Source of the DNA: an uncultured Prevotellaceae bacterium
Lineage (GTDB): Bacteria > Bacteroidota > Bacteroidia > Bacteroidales > Bacteroidaceae
NCBI GenBank assembly: GCA_947174945.1
Contig: CAMWKZ010000012.1
Span: 1-53,660, forward strand
Direction of reading: 5' to 3'
Length of the DNA: 53,660 nucleotides
Both the position numbers and the translations under genes were made by a program. The notes below the pieces were generated by a model. That model did no database searches and was not told the DNA's origin. It worked only from the letters and a program-made list of their open reading frames with translations. This document shows, in pieces, positions 19,649 to 27,906 of the stretch. Each line of letters opens with the position of its first letter. Position 1 is the stretch's first letter.

Positions 19649-19663
19649 GTCTAATATTTAGAC
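19649..19663. promoter_or_regulatory. Palindrome GTCTAA-TAT-TTAGAC
   Basis: Perfect 6-bp inverted repeat with a 3-bp centre, about 60 bp upstream of the efflux promoter core. A candidate operator for the Fis-helix response regulator encoded at 23119-23697; this assignment is inference from position and symmetry. Confidence 0.4.
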
Positions 19664-19684
19664 ACCTGTCTGAAAGGGGGTAAA

Positions 19685-19833
19685 CAGTATCTGTTTTAGT
19701 AAGCTCCAGCCTTTAGTATCTATTTCGGGTTGCTCCAGTATCTCTTTCGAGGTGCTTTAGTATCTGTTTACCCTACTAAACAGATACTGTTTAATGTCGA
19801 AACAGATACTCGAGCAACCCGAAAGAGATACTG
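19685..19833. repeat. 22-bp-period repeat cluster, direct then inverted
   Basis: AGTATCT recurs at 19686, 19715, 19737 and 19759 (last three exactly 22 bp apart), and its complement AGATACT recurs at 19782, 19804 and 19826, again 22 bp apart. Units share AGTATCTnTTTCGGGTTGCTC. The halves face each other around a centre near 19773, where AGTATCTGTTTA and TAAACAGATACT form a 12-bp hairpin. The cluster occupies the gap upstream of the efflux operon and contains no gene. Confidence 0.85.
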
Positions 19834-19886
19834 GAGGCGAATGCTTTAGAGTATAGTCTTGGAATGAGCGTACTTTTCGCACCGAA

Positions 19887-19919
19887 AAGTGGCACTTTAT
19901 GCCTTGAAAAGTGCCACTT
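19887..19919 (-). terminator. 12-bp hairpin after the HTH gene
   Basis: AAGTGGCACTTT and AAAGTGCCACTT form a perfect 12-bp stem with a 9-nt loop, 22 nt beyond the HTH stop codon. Short T-rich tracts lie on both sides, so it may work as a bidirectional terminator insulating the efflux promoter. Confidence 0.6.
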
Positions 19920-19940
19920 CTTTTGTTGTATTAGTAATAG

Positions 19941-20144
19941 TTATTTCTGCTCTGTCAACCAGAATAGTTCATTCACTGTTTTTTCAAAGTAGGCAGAGAG
20001 TTTTAATGCCAATTCTGTACTCGGAACAAACTTGTTGTTTTCAATCGCAAAGATTGTTTGCCGGCTTACTCCTATCGCTTCTGCAAGCTGGGCTTGGCTG
20101 ATACGCTTGATTGCGCGTTCCACTCTGAGATTATTGTCCATCAT
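19941..20144 (-). CDS. Small XRE/Cro-type HTH regulator
   Basis: 67 aa, essentially one helix-turn-helix domain: ISQAQLAEAIGVSRQTIFAIENNKFVPS is the diagnostic five-helix core. Proteins of this size and type (similar to YozG-like regulators) bind operators as dimers. It overlaps the upstream membrane protein gene by 14 nt, so the two are made together, and the pair may autoregulate. Either of the first two Met codons could be the start. Confidence 0.85.
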   Translation of the reverse strand: MMDNNLRVERAIKRISQAQLAEAIGVSRQTIFAIENNKFVPSTELALKLSAYFEKTVNELFWLTEQK

Positions 20145-20607
20145 ATTTGTATCTTGAATAGAATAGTTTAGACTTAAAGACGATGATATAAATCAAAATA
20201 AATAAACCTCCCTGAATAAACATCACATAATCTAAATATGCTATCTCATAAATGAGGAGGTCACACGCTATATACATAATGGTGTATATAATGCCGGTAA
20301 GGTACCACGAGCGCAGACGTAACGCATCTGTGAACTCGTCTTCATCTTTTTCTTTGGAGAAAGCAATGAAGAACAATGCCAACATTATCATGACTGTACC
20401 CACCTCGTCGTTTATCGTATTATTGATGAGGAAACATCTACTACCAAATTCGTCTCTGGAAATCAGTGATGGAATGATACTAAACACGGTTGTATGAATG
20501 TCGGGTATCACTTCATTGAGGGTAAGCACTAATAGTAATGCTCCGATGAATAACAACCACCAACCAACTTTGCCAAATAGAGGCTTCAATAAATAATTCT
20601 TTTTCAT
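20131..20607 (-). CDS. Four-helix membrane protein paired with the HTH gene
   Basis: 158 aa with hydrophobic segments at about 15-31, 74-86, 104-122 and 130-147 and a charged KEKDEDEFTDALRLRS loop. No family could be named. Small HTH regulators paired with a membrane protein like this are widespread in Firmicutes and Bacteroidetes, where the membrane partner is often of unknown role; coupling by a 14-nt overlap is the only functional clue here. Confidence 0.7.
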   Translation of the reverse strand: MKKNYLLKPLFGKVGWWLLFIGALLLVLTLNEVIPDIHTTVFSIIPSLISRDEFGSRCFLINNTINDEVGTVMIMLALFFIAFSKEKDEDEFTDALRLRSWYLTGIIYTIMYIACDLLIYEIAYLDYVMFIQGGLFILIYIIVFKSKLFYSRYKYDGQ

Positions 20608-21061
20608 AATATAAATAAATTTGTGAAGTTTGATAATGCAAAAGTAATATACACTTTACATATTGGCAAATGTTATAGTCATAAATTTATCTTTCCACCC
20701 TTAATTTAACTTTCATTAAACAGACCCATCATGATTTTAACACAATGAGTAATGTCAGACTGGTTCTAATTCTGGTAGTATTATAGGCTTGTCACGATGC
20801 CCGTTCTGCAGGAATTCGGCTAATGAAAAATCCACTTATTCCATCTTTTAGATGGGATTTTTGCCAACTTATTCCATATTTATCCTAAATTTCCTCTTCA
20901 ATTCCAGTGGTCTACTCCCAATGACTATTATCTGAAAAAATCGGCCTAATATGCAAACAGTGAGTTGGTAAGTGTTGCATATTAGACCGATAATGAGTAT
21001 TTAGTAAACAGGTTGAATAGTCATGATTCGTAATTGCGCTGAATACATCAAGTATTTAGGT
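20608..21061. other. Gene-free AT-rich gap with IS-end-like sequences
   Basis: No plausible gene. It holds GGAATTCGG-CTAAT at 20811-20825, resembling the flank and left end of the insertion sequence at 52186-52200, a short TCCATCT/AGATGGGA hairpin at about 20842-20860, a duplicated CTTATTCCAT (near 20834 and 20868) and the terminator hairpin at 20941-20990, whose arms start with the same TCGGCCTAAT as the IS ends. It may be a decayed mobile-element site. Confidence 0.5.
20941..20990 (-). terminator. 16-bp hairpin and T-run after the esterase gene
   Basis: TCGGCCTAATATGCAA and TTGCATATTAGACCGA pair at 15 of 16 positions. Read on the minus strand the stem is followed by TTTTTT, making a good intrinsic terminator for the esterase gene ending at 21062. 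Its first 12 bases are identical to the left end of the IS at 52191. Confidence 0.75.
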
Positions 21062-22954
21062 TTAATAGACCACTTTTTTAGTGGTGCCGTCATTCATACG
21101 GACGATAGTGACAGAATGGCTTTTGGCTGATTTCTTGTCGACTATTTTACGTCCGCAGAGGTCATAGGTCGCTACTGGCAGTTCGGTCTTGCCAACTTCC
21201 TTGATAGCTGTGGACGAGGCATCAATGGCTATGCCGTGAATGGTTAAATCGGAAAGACAGATGGTTTTGCCTGAGGCTTCGCCATTATACCAAGGATAGA
21301 CACGTATCAGAAGTTCTTGCCCTTCATTGAGCGAGATGACGGGTGTAGCTTTGACATACTGCATATTGTTAGCGGGCATCTTGTTCATTTCGAAGATTGT
21401 AGTACGTGTTTCGAAATTGTCAGTAGAGAAATAGATGTGTGAGCACATTCCATTACCGCCACAGCCGCAAACAAAAAGGCTGATTTCGTCGATTTTCAGT
21501 TCCGTGCCAGAGGCTGGCTTGATGCCCCATTGAATGTAACGGTTAGGGTTGTCATCGATTTCATCAGCAGGCCATTTGTCGCCTGTTAGTAAGTTGCGCT
21601 GGGTTTTACGCGTAGCGTCAAAACCAGTCCAGTCGGGCCAGATGGTATTGGCATTAGGATTGGAATAGCGCTGGACATACATATCCTCCCACGACTCTGG
21701 TATTACGGTGGCAGGGCCTGTCAGCTCGTATGTGTCATTGCTCTCCAGTCGCCAGTAGGCTTTCACTTCTGTTCCACCTTCCAGTGTGACGGCAGTAGCT
21801 GTGACAGGCACCTCTATAGTCTTGCCATTCTGTTGGATGGTGATGGTGCCAGTCTTTTCGCCATCTTCTGTTAATACAATTTGAGCATAGAAAGTTTTTA
21901 CCAGTGTGGAAGCCTGATAGGACACTTCGAGCGAATTACTCCACTCCACCTTGTCTGATGAAAGGGTAATGCCGTCAGAAGCCATGATGTTGACTGTGCC
22001 TGTCTCTGGAGTAAGTCCGAAGCCATTAAGCGTAAATTCCTTGGTTAGCGTCTGTCCTTTATAAGCTGTGCCGAAATCCCCAGTTGCTGGTACGACGGTA
22101 ATGTCGGTGGGTAGTGTGATGTCATCTGCCAGAATGTTTTGAGCTTTCATCAAACGAGCACACTCGCGGGCTACCAGCAATGCACCTGTAGTATTGAAGT
22201 GCGTAGAGCCTTGCCCGTCGAATAAAAATTCAGCTGTCTTTGCGCTGCCATAACTCTCATAGAGGTTTTTGGTGGCTTGCGTCAGGTCAATGAAAGCAAT
22301 TCCTTTCTCTGTAGCTAACTGTTCTGAGTGGTAAGCATAGTCCATCGTATGGTCATCCTCAGCCAGCTTCGGTCCGTTTTTCGGTCCGTCAGCGGTTAAC
22401 ACTTGGTAACTGTCACCCAAATCGTGGCGACCATTGCGGCGTATTTTTTCGCCAGTGAAGTATGAGCGACACACGGGTGAGCATATAATAGGAGTAGCTC
22501 CTAATGCTTTGGCCTCGTCTACGATTTTGCCCAGCCATTCTTTATAAGTGGTAGAAGGCACCGTTCCGCGCAAATCTACGGCAGCTGCTGCCGTAGCATC
22601 GCCGATGCTTTCGTAGTAGCCTTTCAGGGCATAGCCGTCCATGCCATTGTTCTTCTCGTCGTTATGACCGAAGGTAATAATCACATAGTCGCCCTCCGTT
22701 ACCTGTTTCTTGGCAGTCTGCCAAAGCTCTTCGTAGCCACTGCGTGAGTCACGCCCTCCTTTTGCGTAGTTGATTGATGTCCATCCGTTAGTTAGGAAGT
22801 TGCCAAAGTACATACCCCAGCCACGTGTAACGGTGGCTGACTCATCGTAAGGTGCCATGGTGGAATCACCCAACGTGTGTACCTTCTTTGCACCAGTGGC
22901 TGCTGTACAAACCAGCATGGCCAGTGCCAGAAGTCCAAATAATTTTCTTTTCAT
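21062..22954 (-). CDS. Secreted SGNH/GDSL esterase, rhamnogalacturonan acetylesterase-like
   Basis: About 630 aa with a signal peptide (MKRKLFGLLALAMLVCTAATGA). The catalytic SGNH domain spans about residues 22-280: GDSTM with nucleophile Ser, the oxyanion Gly in AKGGRDS, GHNDEKN with the Asn, and GSTHFN with the catalytic His. This block order matches RGAE-type esterases (CE12-like) that deacetylate pectin. It is followed by an Ig/BACON-like beta domain with repeated TGTVNI/TGTITI strands, a jelly-roll-like domain containing CGCGGNGMC, and a C-terminal YDLCGRKIV...NDGTTKKVVY tail similar to type IX secretion sorting tails. I start at 22954 because the upstream 13 residues precede a canonical signal peptide. 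No polysaccharide-utilisation neighbours are present. Confidence 0.85.
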   Translation of the reverse strand: MKRKLFGLLALAMLVCTAATGAKKVHTLGDSTMAPYDESATVTRGWGMYFGNFLTNGWTSINYAKGGRDSRSGYEELWQTAKKQVTEGDYVIITFGHNDEKNNGMDGYALKGYYESIGDATAAAAVDLRGTVPSTTYKEWLGKIVDEAKALGATPIICSPVCRSYFTGEKIRRNGRHDLGDSYQVLTADGPKNGPKLAEDDHTMDYAYHSEQLATEKGIAFIDLTQATKNLYESYGSAKTAEFLFDGQGSTHFNTTGALLVARECARLMKAQNILADDITLPTDITVVPATGDFGTAYKGQTLTKEFTLNGFGLTPETGTVNIMASDGITLSSDKVEWSNSLEVSYQASTLVKTFYAQIVLTEDGEKTGTITIQQNGKTIEVPVTATAVTLEGGTEVKAYWRLESNDTYELTGPATVIPESWEDMYVQRYSNPNANTIWPDWTGFDATRKTQRNLLTGDKWPADEIDDNPNRYIQWGIKPASGTELKIDEISLFVCGCGGNGMCSHIYFSTDNFETRTTIFEMNKMPANNMQYVKATPVISLNEGQELLIRVYPWYNGEASGKTICLSDLTIHGIAIDASSTAIKEVGKTELPVATYDLCGRKIVDKKSAKSHSVTIVRMNDGTTKKVVY

Positions 22955-23106
22955 TTGTAGTTGTTTTTGATTAGTAATTTGTGAATTTAACAAACAAGTG
23001 CAAATTTACAATAAATAATTGAAAAAGTCTTCCAACGGTGTTGAAAAATTGATTTGTAAAAGCAAATTTATTGTATAATTCTTATGTCGAACTCACGTTA
23101 TTTTAT

Positions 23107-23114
23107 TATCTTTG
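23107..23114 (+). promoter_or_regulatory. -7 promoter core abutting the response regulator start
   Basis: TATCTTTG ends 4 nt before the ATG at 23119. With the usual geometry transcription would begin at or next to the A of the start codon, implying a leaderless message. Confidence 0.6.
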
Positions 23115-23118
23115 CAAC

Positions 23119-23697
23119 ATGAAACTGCTGATAATAGATGACAACGTAGCGGTACTCCGCTCACTAAAGTTAGTGCTCAACGGTGTATTTGACCAAGTGG
23201 TAACAATGAGCAATCCACAGTTATTGCCTGCATTGCTCAGTAATAACGATGTTGATGCGGTGCTGCTTGACATGAATTTCAATGCGCATAAACTGGATGG
23301 TAGCGAGGGGCTGTTATGGTTGGATGTCATCAAAAAACGTGCAAATCCTCCTGCCGTGGTGATGATTACGGCTTTTGGTGACGTGCCATTGGCAGTAGAG
23401 GCCATGAAACTCGGAGCCGAGGACTTTATAACCAAGCCATGGGACAATGATGAACTGATAGAGAAACTGAACAAGGCCATAGCGAAACGAAACAGGAACA
23501 TAGAGGAGCAACGCATCATGGCCGAGGCACACGTTATAACGGAACGTGAGAAGAATCAGGAGAATATGACTCTTGAGGAACTGAAAATGCAACATATCAA
23601 GCGTGTCATCAAGGAGAATAACGGTAATCTTACCCTTGCTGCAGAGCAGTTGGGAATAAACAGACAGACACTATACAACCAAATCAAGAAGTTTTGA
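23119..23697 (+). CDS. Response regulator, receiver plus Fis-type HTH
   Basis: 192 aa. The receiver domain (1-122) has the acidic pair in IIDDN, phospho-acceptor Asp in VLLDMNF near residue 52, Thr in ITAFGD and Lys in TKPWD. A helical linker leads to a Fis-type helix-turn-helix at 150-192 (GNLTLAAEQLGINRQTLYNQIKKF). The AAA+ domain normally lying between these parts in NtrC-class regulators is absent, as in PrrA/RegA/ActR regulators, so sigma-54 activation is not expected. MKLLIIDDN is the only start consistent with the receiver fold. The kinase gene follows after 27 nt. Probable target: the efflux operon at 9084-19554. Confidence 0.92.
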   Translation: MKLLIIDDNVAVLRSLKLVLNGVFDQVVTMSNPQLLPALLSNNDVDAVLLDMNFNAHKLDGSEGLLWLDVIKKRANPPAVVMITAFGDVPLAVEAMKLGAEDFITKPWDNDELIEKLNKAIAKRNRNIEEQRIMAEAHVITEREKNQENMTLEELKMQHIKRVIKENNGNLTLAAEQLGINRQTLYNQIKKF

Positions 23698-23724
23698 ATA
23701 CCTGAATAACGAACTATTCACAAG

Positions 23725-24729
23725 ATGAGGCACTTCAGACTATATCTGGTTTTGCTTACATTGATGCTGATTGCGGTGTCTATAGGTATAGGAATGGCAC
23801 TGGGCAGTGGGGAGGACGGTCGTACATACACTATCCTGCTGGTCGTGGCGGCTATATTCATCATCGTGAAGATAATGCAGATGGTATGGCAGTTGATACA
23901 CCTGATGTCGTATTTTGTCAAGTCACTCAATAACCGCGACTTCATGATGCGCTTTCCATCGAGCGATGATGAAGGGTTGAAGGATATGTTCAGCGTAATG
24001 AACAAAATCACAGTGATGTATCAGGACAACCTGAAGGAGATAGAAACAAAACATTTCTACTATGACCGAATATTGAAGATTATGAGCCATGAACTGCGCA
24101 ATAGCATAACACCCATCGTATCGCTCAGCTCGGATATGCTAAAACGCCCATTGCTGTATCAGGGTATTCAGCTGAAAGAGGGACTGGAGGTTATCAATAG
24201 CCAGTGCGTGGGTATAAAGAGGTTTCTCGACTCGTATTATGAGATGACACATCTGCCACAACCACAAATACAACAGATAGACGTGAGGCAATTGTTTGCT
24301 CGCATAAAGCAACTATTTGAACAAGAGCTCTTAGAGCCATATTATAATAATGTGGAGCTAACTTTCAAATATGGGAATGGCATGACGGTTGATGCGGACG
24401 AACAGATGTTGAGCCAAGTCCTGATAAATCTGATTAAAAACTCACTGCAGGCAACTGTTGACGTCCAGCACCCACTCATTGAAATAACAGCGTCAACGCC
24501 TAACGGAAAGCCTTATATCACGGTGTCGGACAATGGAACGGGTATTCCAGACGATATTATAAAAGATATTTTTCATCCTTTCTATACTACAAAAGCCGAA
24601 GGCACAGGAGTTGGATTGTGTATTAGTCGCCAGATAATGAAACTTCATGGTGGTGACCTGACTGTAAACACCAAGTTGGGGAAGGGCTCTGTATTTATCA
24701 TCACATTTCAGGGCGAAAACGAAAGTTAG
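23725..24729 (+). CDS. Sensor histidine kinase
   Basis: 334 aa. Two membrane helices at about 5-27 and 36-58 with almost no periplasmic loop, so it probably senses within the membrane or from a partner. A HAMP-like linker leads to the dimerisation box MSHELRNSITP (phospho-acceptor His near residue 123), then the ATPase domain with N-box NLIKNSLQA, G1 DNGTGIPDD, F-box FHPFYTTK and G2 GTGVGLCISRQ. The architecture resembles kinases located beside FtsX-type efflux operons in Bacteroidetes, which often respond to membrane-active compounds. Confidence 0.92.
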   Translation: MRHFRLYLVLLTLMLIAVSIGIGMALGSGEDGRTYTILLVVAAIFIIVKIMQMVWQLIHLMSYFVKSLNNRDFMMRFPSSDDEGLKDMFSVMNKITVMYQDNLKEIETKHFYYDRILKIMSHELRNSITPIVSLSSDMLKRPLLYQGIQLKEGLEVINSQCVGIKRFLDSYYEMTHLPQPQIQQIDVRQLFARIKQLFEQELLEPYYNNVELTFKYGNGMTVDADEQMLSQVLINLIKNSLQATVDVQHPLIEITASTPNGKPYITVSDNGTGIPDDIIKDIFHPFYTTKAEGTGVGLCISRQIMKLHGGDLTVNTKLGKGSVFIITFQGENES

Positions 24730-24799
24730 AGCGTAATGATTTTGGTGAGCATAGAAGTTAATTTGTGACATCGGATATTCGTATATCGGTAAAGTTTTG

Positions 24800-24807
24800 T
24801 ATCTTTG
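24800..24807 (+). promoter_or_regulatory. -7 promoter core of the serine acetyltransferase gene
   Basis: TATCTTTG, 27 nt before the ATG at 24835, matches the Bacteroidetes -7 consensus; TTTG at 24762-24765 is too distant to be its -33 element. Confidence 0.55.
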
Positions 24808-24834
24808 CATCCGAATAACGCAAAGACCAGAGAT

Positions 24835-25758
24835 ATGACCATAGATAAGAAGATGAATGACGTGCTGCTAAGAAACGTAGAGCTGTTGTCGCGCATGACG
24901 GAGCAGGAACGAGGCATGATGCCTCAGACGGAGGCTCCGCTGCCCTCAGTAGAGCAAGTGCGTCAGATTGTAACATTGGTGAAGAACATCATATTCCCTG
25001 ACTACTTTAACAAGCGGCAGCCCGATGAGACGATACGCTCGTATTATATTGGTGTACACATGGAGGAGTTGCTGCGACTGCTGATAAAGCAGATAGCCCA
25101 CGGATTGCAATTTTGTGAAGACTGTGACGGCATTGAAACAAAAGAGGGCGTGTATCGTGAGGCAGAGCGCATGGCGACGGAGTTTATCGATGCGATGCCT
25201 GAAATTAAGCGATTGTTATATACGGACGTGCAGGCCATGTTCGATAACGACCCTGCTGCACCGAACTACGGCGAGGTGATATTCTGCTACCCGGTGGTGA
25301 ATACGATGACGCACTACCGCATAGCCCATAAGTTGCATGAACTGGGAGTGCCTGTAATTCCGCGTATCATTACTGAACTGGCCCACTCGAAGACGGGTAT
25401 TGACATTCACCCGGGGGCTACCATTGGTGAGTATTTCGCCATTGACCACGGCACGGGTGTGGTGATAGGTGAGACGTGTGTAATTGGCAATCATGTAACG
25501 CTGTATCAGGGTGTAACGCTGGGTGCCAAGAGCTTTAAGTACGACGAGCAAGGCAATATGCTGAACGTGCCGCGTCATCCGATTATCGAAGATTACGTGA
25601 CGGTTTATTCCAATGCTTCTATTTTAGGACGCATCACTATTGGCCACCATTCAACAATAGGGGGTAACATCTGGTTGACCCATGACGTTCCCCCCTTCTC
25701 GCGCATCCTTCAGTCGAAGGCTGTCGATGCGTCATTTAACGGTGGACTTGGCATTTAA
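24835..25758 (+). CDS. cysE: Serine O-acetyltransferase
   Basis: 307 aa. Acetylates serine with acetyl-CoA to give O-acetylserine for cysteine synthesis. The C-terminal half is a left-handed beta helix of hexapeptide repeats: TGIDIHPGATIGEYFAIDHG carries the catalytic His and the following GTGVVIGETCVIG, VTLYQGVTLGAKS and NASILGRITIGHHS turns are family-typical. The N-terminal 150 residues are helical (SATase N-domain), longer than in E. coli, as in plant-like and EpsC-type enzymes. I chose the ATG at 24835. The 3' end overlaps the convergent lipoprotein gene by 27 nt. No cysK is visible nearby. Confidence 0.92.
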   Translation: MTIDKKMNDVLLRNVELLSRMTEQERGMMPQTEAPLPSVEQVRQIVTLVKNIIFPDYFNKRQPDETIRSYYIGVHMEELLRLLIKQIAHGLQFCEDCDGIETKEGVYREAERMATEFIDAMPEIKRLLYTDVQAMFDNDPAAPNYGEVIFCYPVVNTMTHYRIAHKLHELGVPVIPRIITELAHSKTGIDIHPGATIGEYFAIDHGTGVVIGETCVIGNHVTLYQGVTLGAKSFKYDEQGNMLNVPRHPIIEDYVTVYSNASILGRITIGHHSTIGGNIWLTHDVPPFSRILQSKAVDASFNGGLGI

Positions 25759-26334
25759 TGCCTTGGCAAAGCGGCCAGTAGCTATGCTCGTACCATTCTC
25801 GCTGATGTAGATGCTGTCACTTTGGACTTCCGCTGCCCGAGTTTGTGCATAGTAGCGCGGGCGGCTCCAGTTCCAGTCTCTGACATTTGTCAAGTTAAAC
25901 TGGTAAGCGCGGTTGTTCCAGTCGTACATCGTTCCGCGGAACCTGCTGCTACTAATGTCGTAGTCCCTATAGTCGATACGGATATCGCCCCAGTTTGGGT
26001 CGTCATAATAGATATAAATGTCACCATTGCGGACATCCCAGCGGAAAGTGCTGTATGCAAACTCACGGTCGTTGTAGACATTGTAGTCGGCCTCAAAACC
26101 ATAGCCGCTTGTGGCATAACCGTAACTGTCGTAATTGCCACCGGCAAAACGCCATACCGTATAATAGTCGCCATCTTGGAAGGCTTCTCCCCAGCGATTC
26201 ATGTAATAGGTCTGCAGGTCTCCTTTCCAGTTTCCTGAAATCAAGTAGTCGGCAATCTGTTCATCTCGGTCGCAACTGGTGAACATGGTCATGGCCAAGG
26301 TCAGCATGGCAAGGCAGGTAAAAATCTTCTTCAT
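25732..26334 (-). CDS. Lipoprotein of unknown function
   Basis: 200 aa with a lipobox (LTLAMTMFTSC) that predicts lipidation at Cys18. The mature part is rich in Tyr, Asp, Trp and Arg with an evenly spaced strand pattern (DYYTVWRFAGGNYDSYGY; GDIYIYYDDPNWGDIRIDY), indicating a small all-beta domain, perhaps lipocalin-like. The last 9 codons run antisense into cysE. Similar small Tyr-rich lipoproteins are common in Bacteroidales but I cannot name a family. The start at 26334 is chosen for the signal peptide. Confidence 0.75.
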   Translation of the reverse strand: MKKIFTCLAMLTLAMTMFTSCDRDEQIADYLISGNWKGDLQTYYMNRWGEAFQDGDYYTVWRFAGGNYDSYGYATSGYGFEADYNVYNDREFAYSTFRWDVRNGDIYIYYDDPNWGDIRIDYRDYDISSSRFRGTMYDWNNRAYQFNLTNVRDWNWSRPRYYAQTRAAEVQSDSIYISENGTSIATGRFAKALNAKSTVK

Positions 26335-26378
26335 AGTCGTATTGTGTTTAGTGTTATTAATTTGTTCTATTGATAGTG

Positions 26379-26409
26379 CAAAGGTACTCATTGTTCTGCG
26401 CCAGTGCAA
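26379..26409 (-). promoter_or_regulatory. Promoter of the lipoprotein gene
   Basis: On the minus strand TTG (26409-26407), 20-nt spacer and TACCTTTG (26386-26379), about 45 nt before the start codon. Confidence 0.65.
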
Positions 26410-26593
26410 GCTAGAATTCCTATTTCGGTGTAGGGATTTTCCTATTTCCATCGTTGTTTTTATGTTCTAAAGCATAAAAACGCAAAAAAGACGGATGCAG
26501 GCATTGTCATGTCGCAGAAAAGAGCTAACTTTACATCAGTAAAAAGGACAACGATTTCTTTTCCATTATTAATACTATCATTAGAAGTTAAGA

Positions 26594-26627
26594 GGCGGCA
26601 CGGTTGTGAAACCCTGCCGCCTTTTTT
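26594..26627. terminator. Hairpin with T-run beyond the MFS gene
   Basis: GGCGGCA and TGCCGCC form a 7-bp GC-rich stem followed by TTTTTT on the plus strand. It lies 5 nt past the stop codon of the minus-strand MFS gene; with the flanking A/T tracts it may serve both directions. The rest of 26410-26590 shows nothing recognisable. Confidence 0.6.
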
Positions 26628-26631
26628 GAAC

Positions 26632-27906
26632 TTATGCCTTGACCTGCTTCTTGCCGAAGTCTGGGTCGATGCGCAGGAACCATGTCACGATATAGGTCAG
26701 TGAGCAGGTGGCCACCACTATCAGAAAGAAGGCCTGATAGCCGACCGACTCCTGCAAGGCTCCAGCAAACATACCCGGAATCATCATCGACAGGGCCATG
26801 AATGCCGTACATAGTGCATAGTGGGAAGTTTTGTGCTCGCCACGGCTATAATAAATAAGGTATAGCATATAAGCGGAGAAACCAAAACCGTAGCCGAATT
26901 GTTCAATGAATACGCAGACATTGATGACCAGCAGGTTGCTGGGAAGTGCATATGATAGGTAGACATATATCAAGTCGGGTAGGGTAATAGCCATGACCAT
27001 TGACCACAGCCATCGCTTCAGACCGTCGCGACTGGCACAGATGCCACCCAGAATGCCACCCAGCGTTAGGCCAATGACACCTACCGTGCCTTGCACCAGT
27101 CCATACTCGCCATCACTCAGTCCCAAGCCTCCGTTGTGACCGGCATCGACGAGGAATAATGCCGATACTTTGGCCAATAGTCCTTCGGGCATTCGATAGA
27201 ATAGCATGAAGCCGAGCCCAGCCCATACCTGCGGTTTTTGGAAGAAGGTAACCACGGTTTGGCGGAACTCGTCAACAATGCCTGTTACCGTTTGTTGCTG
27301 CCGCTCGCTATCCTCAGATGGTTTAGGCAATGCCCAGCTGTGATAGAGCCACAGGGCGATGAAGATACCTGCCATCAGATAGAATACAAGGCTCCACGAG
27401 TAGCGTATTTCACGTGTTAGCACTTGTAAGGCTCCTGCCAAACCGACAAGTAGTCCTGAGGAGAAAATAGTGGCTATACGGTAGAAGGTAGAACGGATGC
27501 CCACAAAGTATGCCTGTTGGTGGCTGTTAAGTCCTAACATATAGAAACCGTCAGCAGCTATGTCGTGGGTGGCGCTACTGAAAGCCATCAGCCAAAAGAA
27601 ACAAAGTGACCCTTGCAACCACCATGGGCCCGGAATGGTAAAGCCCACACCTGCTAATGCAGCACCAATGAGCAGTTGCATGGTGACAATCCACCAGCGC
27701 TTTGACTTGAGCATATCGATGAATGGGCTCCATAGGGGTTTGATGACCCAGGGTAGATAGAGCCATGAGGTGTAAAGTGTGATGTCGGTGTTTGATAGGC
27801 CAAGGCGTTTGTACATGATGAGTGAGATGGTCATCACGGCCACGTAGGGCACTCCTTCGGCAAAATAGAGTGTGGGCACCCAAGCCCACGGATTCCTTTT
27901 GGTCAT
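26632..27906 (-). CDS. MFS transporter, AmpG-like
   Basis: 424 aa with about twelve membrane helices. The N-terminus [20 protein letters not shown] and the segment [16 protein letters not shown] are characteristic of AmpG-type permeases, which import muropeptides (GlcNAc-anhydroMurNAc peptides) for recycling. A mid-protein cytoplasmic loop (about 190-215) separates the two six-helix halves. Its start overlaps the stop of the preceding SpoIID-containing gene by 4 nt. Pairing of a cell-wall lytic-type domain with a muropeptide-type importer suggests peptidoglycan turnover, an inference from context. Confidence 0.82.
   Translation of the reverse strand: MTKRNPWAWVPTLYFAEGVPYVAVMTISLIMYKRLGLSNTDITLYTSWLYLPWVIKPLWSPFIDMLKSKRWWIVTMQLLIGAALAGVGFTIPGPWWLQGSLCFFWLMAFSSATHDIAADGFYMLGLNSHQQAYFVGIRSTFYRIATIFSSGLLVGLAGALQVLTREIRYSWSLVFYLMAGIFIALWLYHSWALPKPSEDSERQQQTVTGIVDEFRQTVVTFFQKPQVWAGLGFMLFYRMPEGLLAKVSALFLVDAGHNGGLGLSDGEYGLVQGTVGVIGLTLGGILGGICASRDGLKRWLWSMVMAITLPDLIYVYLSYALPSNLLVINVCVFIEQFGYGFGFSAYMLYLIYYSRGEHKTSHYALCTAFMALSMMIPGMFAGALQESVGYQAFFLIVVATCSLTYIVTWFLRIDPDFGKKQVKA

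Noticed and set aside
19685..19833. CRISPR array
   Set aside because: Units are contiguous with no spacers, the order reverses and there are no cas genes.
19887..19919. Sigma-54 promoter at TGGCAC near 19891
   Set aside because: The TTGC half lies at the wrong spacing and the region is better explained as a hairpin.
20806..20820. CTGCAGGAATTCGGC as cloning-linker contamination
   Set aside because: It contains PstI and EcoRI sites side by side as in vectors, but the surrounding sequence is continuous AT-rich DNA and the IS end carries a very similar GGAATTCGGCC, so a natural origin is more likely.
26410..26590. Small plus-strand gene between the lipoprotein and MFS genes
   Set aside because: The only frame runs through the terminator into antisense MFS sequence.
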